Assembly (NCBI GenBank): GCA_965267425.1
Contig: OZ253959.1
Location: 2,108,001-2,172,000 of the forward strand
Length of the DNA: 64,000 nt
Direction of reading: 5' to 3'
DNA from: G965267425 sp965267425
GTDB lineage: Bacteria > Bacteroidota > Bacteroidia > Flavobacteriales_E > Vicingaceae
Of this stretch, positions 9,349 to 16,820 are shown one piece after another; positions within the stretch are counted from its first letter, which is position 1; the number at the start of each line of letters is the position of its first letter. Under the pieces are notes generated by a model. The model did no database searches. It saw nothing but the letters and a program-made list of their open reading frames with translations, and was not told the origin of the DNA. Made by a program: the position numbers and the translations under genes.

Positions 9349-10146
9349 TTACCAAACAGGAATTTTCCGGCTATTCATACCATAAAGTTCCGGAATCTTA
9401 AAGAAATCATCATCTATGTAGACATAGCTGATGGATTCCGTCTGATACTCAAAACAGGATACTCCATTCACCACACGATTGGTTTTTATGGCAAATCCAT
9501 TGTTAGGACCTGGAACAAAATGGTAAATGGGAAAATGAAGAAAATATAGTTTTAAATAATCTCCTGTAAATTCCTGCAATTGTGAAATGATGGTTCTGTA
9601 TGGCGAGGTTGTTTTTACTTTGGATTTTACGGTATAATACTGCGAAAATTGAATGGTATCATTGACCTGTCCTACCTTTTTTATGGTTTTAAATCCGTTG
9701 ATTTTCTTTTTCTTACCGGTGTTTTCATAATTCATGTTTTGGTATGACTCCAGCATGGTGATATCAATGTATGCCAGCATCCTTTTCAATTCTTTTTGAG
9801 GCATTTTCTCTTTATACTCTTCAATTTTTTCACGAATGACATTTAATCTGGATTTGACATCAGCCATATGATCAGCATCTATCGGAAAATAATCCTTATC
9901 TGTATGATTCAAGATCCACATTTTCCCGGAACTATGCTGATAAATCAATCCCATCTTATCTTCCTTAAAATCAACATCATATCGCATAATATCTTCCCTC
10001 AAGTGCATAACAAACATGCCGGTATCTTCTTCATACGAACATGATTGCCCAAGATACGTTCCTTCTATTTTAATGCCGTTCACTCCTTTTTGTGCAAAGC
10101 CACAAATGGTTGCGAATATGAGCATGATGACCAATAAATTTTTCAT
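9349..10146 (-). CDS. Secreted DUF4412-like protein, function unknown
   Basis: A 265-residue exported protein. Residues 1-18 are a signal peptide (hydrophobic core LLVIMLIFATICGFA, then QKG). The body has the pattern of DUF4412-type proteins: a short-hairpin start IEGTYLGQSC, then MRYDVDFKEDKMGLIYQHSSGKMWILNHTDKDYFPID. In that family a lipoprotein-localisation-like half-barrel is suspected, and that is as far as the sequence goes. Several aromatic residues in the C-terminal half could line a hydrophobic pocket (inference). It is transcribed with, and 10 bases downstream of, the GT2 gene on the same strand. Its ATG at 10146 directly precedes the signal peptide. Confidence 0.6.
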   Translation of the reverse strand: MKNLLVIMLIFATICGFAQKGVNGIKIEGTYLGQSCSYEEDTGMFVMHLREDIMRYDVDFKEDKMGLIYQHSSGKMWILNHTDKDYFPIDADHMADVKSRLNVIREKIEEYKEKMPQKELKRMLAYIDITMLESYQNMNYENTGKKKKINGFKTIKKVGQVNDTIQFSQYYTVKSKVKTTSPYRTIISQLQEFTGDYLKLYFLHFPIYHFVPGPNNGFAIKTNRVVNGVSCFEYQTESISYVYIDDDFFKIPELYGMNSRKIPVW

Positions 10147-10156
10147 TTATTCCTTT

Positions 10157-11200
10157 TCAATTCACAAAAATGTAATAATCCTTACCATTTACACCTGACA
10201 TTTCATCTAATCTTTCAACAACATCTTTTTTGTCTTGCGGTCCTGATAATGCCAAAATCACCTGATGTTTTTCCCAATCAAGCTTATCAGGCACAGCTTG
10301 AACCTTCTGATCATAAATCATATGACCAACTTTATTTTCATTCTCAGTGACCCATTCAAATTCCAGGCCAACCTTTTTCATATGTTTCGCCAGCTTTTTT
10401 CCCTTTGGCCCTGCACCCCATAGCAATGTCAACTTATCGGCATGTTTATCAATTCTTTTGAAGTATTTCAATTTTAAATCAAAAAAATCTTGATCACTGT
10501 ACACCTCACTGTTTCTCGAGGTTCTATTCGCATGATCGTACCAATAATGTACCGTTGCGCTTGCGACTCGCACGGGAATTTGCTTTTCATAGATTTTCAA
10601 ACATAAATCGTAATCTTCCGGGTAATCCCACGTTTCATTCGTCAGTTCTTTAAACCTCGTTGAAGACATCAACCATGCGCATGACGGCAAAATACATTCT
10701 TCATAGATATGAGAGAATAAATCCGGTACTTCAAGATTGTTATTGATCCATTCCTCATATCGTTTGTATCCTCCTCCCAATTGTTTTTCAGCTTTGTATT
10801 CTACTTTACCAACAACTACAGGATCTTCAGATTGATTGATCATCCATTGCTGAAACAATATATCCAACTTATTTTCCGGCATTTCATCGTCCGAATCCAT
10901 TCGGGTTATTAAATGATATGTCGCATGATCGAAAGCCGTTTTCAAGGCATGTATGATTCCATGGTTGCGGTTCTTAAAGAGACGAATATTGTCAAGTTTG
11001 GTTGCCCATGTATTCAATTTTTCATACGAATCATCATCCGAATGATCATCAACTGCAATCAATTCCCACTTTACCTCTTGTCGGACAATGGATTGAATAC
11101 ACCTGTCAATAAATGACGAGGCATTTTTTACAGGCATCAATATGGAAATACCTTCGGTTGTCAAATGGCTTTTTGATTCAGTTGAAAGACTTGTTTTCAC
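10157..11200 (-). CDS. Family 2 glycosyltransferase with C-terminal Rossmann-like module
   Basis: A 347-residue protein. Residues about 15-230 are a GT-A glycosyltransferase domain: ISILMPVKN start, VDDHSDDDS for nucleotide binding, the DxD-type metal site RMDSDDEMPENK near residue 120, and a WDYPEDYDLCLKI acceptor-side motif near 200. Residues about 250-347 are a second module starting LLWGAGPKGKKLAKHMKK, a GxGxxG nucleotide-binding turn, and including WVTENENKVG. It should transfer a sugar to a lipid- or protein-linked acceptor at the inner membrane; donor and acceptor are unknown. The start ATG (11200) is 73 bases from the divergent E1 gene. It probably heads a two-gene transcript with the DUF4412-like gene. 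Confidence 0.82.
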   Translation of the reverse strand: MKTSLSTESKSHLTTEGISILMPVKNASSFIDRCIQSIVRQEVKWELIAVDDHSDDDSYEKLNTWATKLDNIRLFKNRNHGIIHALKTAFDHATYHLITRMDSDDEMPENKLDILFQQWMINQSEDPVVVGKVEYKAEKQLGGGYKRYEEWINNNLEVPDLFSHIYEECILPSCAWLMSSTRFKELTNETWDYPEDYDLCLKIYEKQIPVRVASATVHYWYDHANRTSRNSEVYSDQDFFDLKLKYFKRIDKHADKLTLLWGAGPKGKKLAKHMKKVGLEFEWVTENENKVGHMIYDQKVQAVPDKLDWEKHQVILALSGPQDKKDVVERLDEMSGVNGKDYYIFVN

Positions 11201-11234
11201 TCCTTGAAGTCAAAAGTAAGTCAAAGCAAATTAT

Positions 11235-11242
11235 TATCTTCG
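11235..11242 (+). promoter_or_regulatory. Predicted -7 box of the E1 gene
   Basis: TATCTTCG, one mismatch from TAnnTTTG, lies 31 bases before the ATG at 11274 in the 73-base divergent region. No well-spaced TTG -33 element is visible. Confidence 0.35.
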
Positions 11243-11273
11243 CGGATCAGTAAAATGCGTCAATTGAAAGTGA

Positions 11274-13688
11274 ATGGCAACAGAAACTGCGACCAGCGAG
11301 AAAAGGGATAAAAAAATAAGTAAAGAAAAGGCAAGACAGCAAGTTTTGGATGACTTCCGACTGGCAAATATCAGCCGGGAAATGTCGCTGTTAGGGCGTA
11401 AAGAAGTGTTGACTGGAAAGGCCAAGTTTGGCATTTTTGGTGATGGAAAAGAATTGGCTCAAATTGCCATGGCCCGGTTTTTTGAAAACGGAGATTTCAG
11501 ATCAGGATATTACCGAGATCAAACGTTTATGATGGCCATTAACGTGCTATCGACTACTGAATTTTTTGCACAATTGTATGCTCATCCTGACGTGGATGTT
11601 GAGCCCGCTTCTGCTGGGCGTTCTATGAATGGTCACTTTGCCACTAGAAATCTTGATGAAAACGGTAATTGGGTCAACCTAACGAATCAAAAAAACAGTT
11701 CAGCAGACATATCTCCTACGGCTGGCCAAATGCCAAGATTGTTGGGTCTTGCTCAAGCATCAAAAGTTTACCGTCACAATAAAGACTTACACAAGCACAC
11801 AAATTTTTCGAACAAAGGAAACGAAGTTGCATTTGGCACCATAGGTGATGCCAGTACTTCGGAAGGTCCGTTTTGGGAAACCATAAACGCAGCAGGAGTA
11901 TTGCAAGTTCCTATGGTTATTTCTGTTTGGGACGATGGACATGGTATTTCTGTTCCTAAAAAATACCAAACTACCAAAGAAAGTATTTCAGCGATTTTAT
12001 CAGGCTTTCAACGGACGGCAGATACTGCCGGATATGAAATTTTCAAAACCAAAGGTTGGGACTATGTGGATTTGGTGAATACTTATGAAAAAGCTGTGTC
12101 CATTGCAAGGAAAGAGCAAATCCCGGTTTTGATTCATGTAGAAGAAGTGACTCAACCTCAAGGACACTCAACTTCCGGATCACATGAGCGTTATAAATCC
12201 AAAGACCGCATGGATTGGGAGGCTGAATATGACTGTATTCGTCAATTCGGTTTGTGGATAGTTGAAAAAGGAATTGCCACACAAGAAGAATTGGATGAAA
12301 TTCAAAAAGAGGCAAAAAGTAGTGTAAAAGAAGACAAAAGGACTGCATGGGATGCCTTTTTGAAGCCATTAAAAGAAGAACAAGCGCAGATCATTGGATT
12401 GTTGGAAGCCATTGAAAATCCAACCAATGAAATTGTCAATTTGCTTTCTGCATTAAAAGCCGATAAAGAACCAAATCGAAAACTAATTTTTGAAAGCATA
12501 CGTAGGGCAAGATTGTATTTGGCAAAGAATAAAAGTCAATTTTCAAACCTTTCGGATTGGATAAATAATATCCAAGACGATATGCATGACAAATACAGCA
12601 GTCACCTGTACAGCGAAACAGATGCTTCCCCGTTGAAAATTGAAGAAGTTGCCCCTGAATATTCAGATGACGCCAAAAAAGTGGACGGCAGGGTTATTTT
12701 ACGCGATAATTTTGAAAACTTGTTGAGTCAACATCCTGAAGTTTTGATTTTTGGAGAAGATTCGGGAAAAATTGGTGATGTAAACCAAGGACTTGAAGGA
12801 TTGCAAGAAAAGTTTGGCGAATTAAGGGTTAGTGATACTGGGATTCGCGAAACCACCATTTTGGGTCAAGGAATTGGAATGGCCATGCGTGGATTGCGCC
12901 CTATTGCTGAAATTCAATACCTAGATTACCTTCTTTATGCATTACAGACCATGAGTGATGATTTGGCCACAGTTCGCTACCGAACCAAAGGTGGCCAAAT
13001 GGCTCCTGTAATTGTGAGAACCCGAGGGCATCGACTCGAGGGCATCTGGCATAGTGGTTCCCCCATGGGAATGATCATACATGCGTTAAGAGGAATACAT
13101 GTATGTGTACCTCGCAACTTGACACAAGCCGCTGGATTTTACAATACTTTAATTGAAGGTGATGATCCTGCATTGATTATTGAGCCCTTGAATGCCTATA
13201 GAACAAAAGAACAGGTTCCAGAGAATCTTTCTGACATCCGAACACCATTAGGAATTCCAGAAATCTATCAGGATGGTTCTGATATCACATTGGTCAGTTA
13301 TGGTTCTACATTCAACATTGTGATTCAAGCTGCTGCTATTTTAGAAGACCTGGGCATTTCTTGTGAATTAATTGATGTTCGAACCTTGCTTCCATTTGAT
13401 AGAAATCACATGATTGTTGATTCTCTGAAAAAAACCAATCGAATTGCCTTTATCGATGAAGATGTGCCAGGTGGTGCTTCCGCATTCATGATGCAACAAG
13501 TGCTTGAGGTTCAAGAAGGGTATGCTCATTTAGATTCACAGCCGATCACCATTTACAGTAAAGCACACAGACCAGCTTATGGAACAGATGGTGATTATTT
13601 CAGTAAACCATCTATAGAAGATATAGTGGAGAAAATCTATTCAATTTTCCACGAAGCGGATCCTGAGGTATACCCAGCGTTTTCATAG
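11274..13688 (+). CDS. 2-oxoacid dehydrogenase E1, alpha and beta subunits fused
   Basis: Thiamine-diphosphate E1 component of a branched-chain-type 2-oxoacid dehydrogenase complex, 804 residues. The alpha half (about 1-400) has FGDGKELAQIA, GRSMNGHF and the ThDP/Mg motif GDASTSEGPFWETINAA near residue 190, then VEEVTQPQGHSTSGSHERY. The beta half (about 465-804) starts VDGRVILRDNFENLL and carries FGEDSGKIGDVNQG, the TPI-like GIGMAMRGLRPIAEIQ and the terminal DEDVPGGASAFMMQQVLE. The two subunits are separate genes in most bacteria; the fusion is usual in Bacteroidota. Substrates are expected to be branched-chain or other 2-oxoacids decarboxylated and passed to a lipoyl E2, which is not in the window. 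It is monocistronic and followed by an 8-bp hairpin without a T-run. Confidence 0.92.
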   Translation: MATETATSEKRDKKISKEKARQQVLDDFRLANISREMSLLGRKEVLTGKAKFGIFGDGKELAQIAMARFFENGDFRSGYYRDQTFMMAINVLSTTEFFAQLYAHPDVDVEPASAGRSMNGHFATRNLDENGNWVNLTNQKNSSADISPTAGQMPRLLGLAQASKVYRHNKDLHKHTNFSNKGNEVAFGTIGDASTSEGPFWETINAAGVLQVPMVISVWDDGHGISVPKKYQTTKESISAILSGFQRTADTAGYEIFKTKGWDYVDLVNTYEKAVSIARKEQIPVLIHVEEVTQPQGHSTSGSHERYKSKDRMDWEAEYDCIRQFGLWIVEKGIATQEELDEIQKEAKSSVKEDKRTAWDAFLKPLKEEQAQIIGLLEAIENPTNEIVNLLSALKADKEPNRKLIFESIRRARLYLAKNKSQFSNLSDWINNIQDDMHDKYSSHLYSETDASPLKIEEVAPEYSDDAKKVDGRVILRDNFENLLSQHPEVLIFGEDSGKIGDVNQGLEGLQEKFGELRVSDTGIRETTILGQGIGMAMRGLRPIAEIQYLDYLLYALQTMSDDLATVRYRTKGGQMAPVIVRTRGHRLEGIWHSGSPMGMIIHALRGIHVCVPRNLTQAAGFYNTLIEGDDPALIIEPLNAYRTKEQVPENLSDIRTPLGIPEIYQDGSDITLVSYGSTFNIVIQAAAILEDLGISCELIDVRTLLPFDRNHMIVDSLKKTNRIAFIDEDVPGGASAFMMQQVLEVQEGYAHLDSQPITIYSKAHRPAYGTDGDYFSKPSIEDIVEKIYSIFHEADPEVYPAFS

Positions 13689-13760
13689 ATTTTTGAATGA
13701 TCTGAAACTCAATTTATTAGAAAATTGAGAAGCCTGTATCAATTAAAAGTCAATTTTTAT

Positions 13761-13768
13761 TATCTTTC
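13761..13768 (+). promoter_or_regulatory. Possible -7 box of the first beta-helix T9SS gene
   Basis: TATCTTTC, one base off TAnnTTTG, 34 bases before the ATG at 13803. No spaced TTG is visible, so this is tentative. Confidence 0.3.
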
Positions 13769-13802
13769 CGCTTAATTTTTTTCAAACTAACTAGCTAACA
13801 CT

Positions 13803-16679
13803 ATGAAGAACTTTTACAAAAGTTTAGTCGGTGCGTTTGCCTTTGTTGCAATGGCGGGGCTTTCAGCACAAGCTCAGACCTATTGTTCTCCAATTTTCTC
13901 TACAGGTTGTGCTGTAGGTGATCAAATTGAAAATTTCTCTACGAGCAATGGTTTGACCAACATTACTAATAATAATTCAGGATGTAGTTCTGGAAGTTAC
14001 CAGCATTATACTACTGATGTATTAACTGTTATGCCATCTTCCACTTTCGATATCTCGGTTCAGGCAGGTTCTGCTTACAGCCAGGGACATAGAATTTGGA
14101 TTGATTGGAATGATGATGGTGATTTCACAGATTCTGGTGAAGATATGTGGAATTCATCTACATGGTCTACTAGCGTTTATACTGCTACATTGACTGTACC
14201 TGCTACTGCGGTAACTGGTCAGACTTTACGTATGCGTGTAAGATGTAGCTATGTATCTGTACCATCTAGTCCTTGTACTTCACAATCATATGGTGAGGTT
14301 GAAGATTACGATGTAATGGTAGTTTCTCCACAACCAGATGATGCTGGAGTTTCTGTGATTGCAGGTCCAACCAATTTCTGTGAAGGAACAGAAGACATTA
14401 AAGTTACCATTAGAAACTTTGGTAGCAACCAAATTACAAGTGCAACTGTGAACTGGACGTTCAATGGTGTATTGCAAACTCCTGTTTCTTTCAGTGGAAC
14501 ATTGGATACACTTTTTGGAACTGGTTCTCAAACTGCTGATGTTACTTTGGGATCTAAATCATTTGTTACTGGTCAAGTTGAGTCTTTAGTTGCTTGGACA
14601 TCTAACGTGAACAACACTACTGACCCTGACAATTCAAATGATACATTAACACATGACCTTTCTCCAGCTATTTCCGGAACATTTACAATTGATTCTTCTG
14701 GAAACGGTGATTATTTGGATTTCTCAAGTGCTGTTGTTGGAATCAATAGTTATGGAGTTTGTGGTCCGGTTGTATTTAATGTAGTTAACGGTACATATGT
14801 TGAGCAATTCCAATTGGATAACATTGAAGGAACAAGCTCTACTAATACAGTTACTTTCCAACCAGATGCGAACAATACAGGAGCAGTTAAAATCGAAAAT
14901 AGTGGTGCTACAAGTAGCGATAACTACATTATCGATTTTGTGAATGCAAGTTACGTTACGATTGATGGATTTGAAATTGAAGCATTGTCTTCTTCTACTG
15001 GTCATACATTAAATTTCCAGGAAGGTTCATCTTTCAATACTATCAAGAACTGTATTTTGACTTCACCTACGGTTAGTTCTACTAGCACTGATGCAGCGAA
15101 TATTTATTGTAATTCTAATGATATCAGCCATAATAACTTCATGTATAACGAAGTTCATGGTGGTAGTTATAGTGTTTACTTCAGAGGTTCTTCTGCAGGT
15201 AGCAATATTGAAAACAGCTTCATGAATAATGATTTTGTTGATGCATATTATTACTCAGTTTACTTGTATTATCAAGATAGTTACAAATTCAACTACAACA
15301 GCATAAGCCATACGAATGCTGCTTATAATTGGGGTTATGGTTTGTATTCTTATTATGGTGCCAAGTCTGTTGAAGTTGTTGGAAACCAATTGAGTTGGGC
15401 CGGTCGTGGAGCAGCTTATTTCTATCAAACTAATGGTACTGCTAATGAGCAACCTTTGATTGCAAATAACTGGATTCACTCTGGTGATGGAAACAACTAT
15501 GCTTATGGTTTGTATTTCTCTGCTGGTGGATTCACTAGAATCGTTCACAACACAATTGTTAAAGATGCATTTGCTTCTTATGGATATTATGGATTATTCA
15601 TTAATGGTGGAGCAAACGAAATCTACAATAACATTGTATTTGAACCACAAGGAAGTCAAACTTACTACGCATTGTATTACAGTGGTTCTTTCTCAGTTAC
15701 TGGTTCTAATAACAACAATATTTGGGAAGCAGGAAACTTTGGATACTTCAATGGAATTCACAGTGACTTCTCAGCTTGGAAATCAGCAACAAATTGGGAT
15801 ACTAACTCAACTAATGTTGACCCTGGTTATACCAACTATGATTCATTGAGAACATGTAACGATACATTGAACAATTCAGGAATGCCTCTTGAGTATGTTA
15901 CCAAAGATATTGACGGTGACGACAGAGATGCAAGTAATCCTGATGTAGGTGCTGATGAGTGGATTGGAAGTACTCCAGGAAGCTTTAGCGCTGGTGAAGA
16001 TAAAATCGTTTGTGTAGGTAAAACAGTTACTGTAGGACAGGCTGCAACTGGTGGTTCTTTCTCTTGGAGTACTGGTGATACAACTTCAACTATTGAAGTT
16101 AGTACTGCTGGAACATATACAGTGACACTTACAACAGCTTGTGGAGCAAATCATATGGATACTGTTGAAGTTACTGATGCTACTCCTGTGGCAAACTTTA
16201 CAGCTACCAAAAGCTTCCAAACTGCTATTTTCACTAACAATGGTGTAAATGCTGATTCTTACTTGTGGGTATTTGGTGACGGTGATTCTTCAACTGCCGT
16301 TAATCCTACTCACCTATATCCAAGTAATGGACCATTTACAGCTTGTTTATATGTATACAATGAGTGTGACACAGCTGAGTTCTGTTCTGAAGTTTCATTC
16401 TCTGTAGGAATTGATGACGTTGCATTGTCTAACAATGTTTCTGTATTCCCTAATCCTGCTGAGGACATTATCAACGTGAGCTTCGAGAATGTGAATACGG
16501 ATCAGTTGAACATTACCTTATTGAGTGTTCAAGGACAAGAAGTATTTGCAAAACAATATGCAAACTTTGATGGCAATTCGATTCAAACTTTTGATGTTTC
16601 TGATATGCCTAAAGGAGTATATTTTGTAAAAATTACTACTGATTCTGAAGTATTGACCAACCGAATTGTTGTTCAATAG
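13803..16679 (+). CDS. Giant T9SS protein 1: GEVED, CARDB-like, beta-helix, PKD, sorting domain
   Basis: A 958-residue exported protein. Residues 1-25 are a signal peptide ending SAQAQ. Residues about 90-170 are a GEVED domain (IWIDWNDDGDF ... YGEVEDYDV). About 178-285 are a CARDB-like Ig domain (DAGVSVI ... FCEGTEDIKVTIRNFG). About 290-715 are a right-handed beta-helix of parallel Asn-rich coils (VTIDGFEIEAL, NNWIHSGDGNN, IVHNTIV, NGGANEIYNNIV), ending VGADEWIG. An SPT-type Ig segment (VCVGKTVTV ... SWSTGDTTSTI), a PKD domain (YLWVFGDGDSS) and a type A sorting domain (SVFPNPAED ... PKGVYFVKI) complete it. It should be exported by T9SS and act at the surface or outside; beta-helices of this kind bind or cleave polysaccharide or act in adhesion, but no catalytic residues can be assigned. 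It is the first of four tandem paralogues and is closed by a strong terminator. Confidence 0.88.
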   Translation: MKNFYKSLVGAFAFVAMAGLSAQAQTYCSPIFSTGCAVGDQIENFSTSNGLTNITNNNSGCSSGSYQHYTTDVLTVMPSSTFDISVQAGSAYSQGHRIWIDWNDDGDFTDSGEDMWNSSTWSTSVYTATLTVPATAVTGQTLRMRVRCSYVSVPSSPCTSQSYGEVEDYDVMVVSPQPDDAGVSVIAGPTNFCEGTEDIKVTIRNFGSNQITSATVNWTFNGVLQTPVSFSGTLDTLFGTGSQTADVTLGSKSFVTGQVESLVAWTSNVNNTTDPDNSNDTLTHDLSPAISGTFTIDSSGNGDYLDFSSAVVGINSYGVCGPVVFNVVNGTYVEQFQLDNIEGTSSTNTVTFQPDANNTGAVKIENSGATSSDNYIIDFVNASYVTIDGFEIEALSSSTGHTLNFQEGSSFNTIKNCILTSPTVSSTSTDAANIYCNSNDISHNNFMYNEVHGGSYSVYFRGSSAGSNIENSFMNNDFVDAYYYSVYLYYQDSYKFNYNSISHTNAAYNWGYGLYSYYGAKSVEVVGNQLSWAGRGAAYFYQTNGTANEQPLIANNWIHSGDGNNYAYGLYFSAGGFTRIVHNTIVKDAFASYGYYGLFINGGANEIYNNIVFEPQGSQTYYALYYSGSFSVTGSNNNNIWEAGNFGYFNGIHSDFSAWKSATNWDTNSTNVDPGYTNYDSLRTCNDTLNNSGMPLEYVTKDIDGDDRDASNPDVGADEWIGSTPGSFSAGEDKIVCVGKTVTVGQAATGGSFSWSTGDTTSTIEVSTAGTYTVTLTTACGANHMDTVEVTDATPVANFTATKSFQTAIFTNNGVNADSYLWVFGDGDSSTAVNPTHLYPSNGPFTACLYVYNECDTAEFCSEVSFSVGIDDVALSNNVSVFPNPAEDIINVSFENVNTDQLNITLLSVQGQEVFAKQYANFDGNSIQTFDVSDMPKGVYFVKITTDSEVLTNRIVVQ

Positions 16680-16698
16680 TATTAGCTAGAATTAATGA

Positions 16699-16732
16699 AA
16701 AGCCCCGTACTGATTGGTACGGGGCTTTTTTT
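16699..16732 (+). terminator. Rho-independent terminator after T9SS protein 1
   Basis: Perfect 10-bp stem AGCCCCGTAC (16701-16710) and its complement (16717-16726) with a 6-base loop, followed by seven Ts. It separates the first paralogue from the second. Confidence 0.92.
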
Positions 16733-16789
16733 GTGCTCTGCTTTCCAATGACTTGGCATTTTTGAGATCCGAAACTGACATTAAATGTT

Positions 16790-16797
16790 TATTTTTG
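16790..16797 (+). promoter_or_regulatory. Predicted -7 box of the second beta-helix T9SS gene
   Basis: TATTTTTG matches TAnnTTTG exactly, 23 bases before the ATG at 16821. A TTG at 16762-16764 is 25 bases upstream, slightly longer than usual. The own terminator of the preceding gene supports an independent promoter here. Confidence 0.4.
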
Positions 16798-16820
16798 TTG
16801 CATAACCAACTATAATAACT

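Noticed and set aside
13708..13729. Terminator after the E1 gene
   Set aside because: An 8-bp stem CTCAATTT/AAATTGAG exists but no T-run follows on the plus strand.
15460..15849. Open frame of 129 codons inside the first array protein
   Set aside because: A shadow of the coding strand with low-complexity Leu/Thr/Met composition; the main frame is a clear beta-helix.
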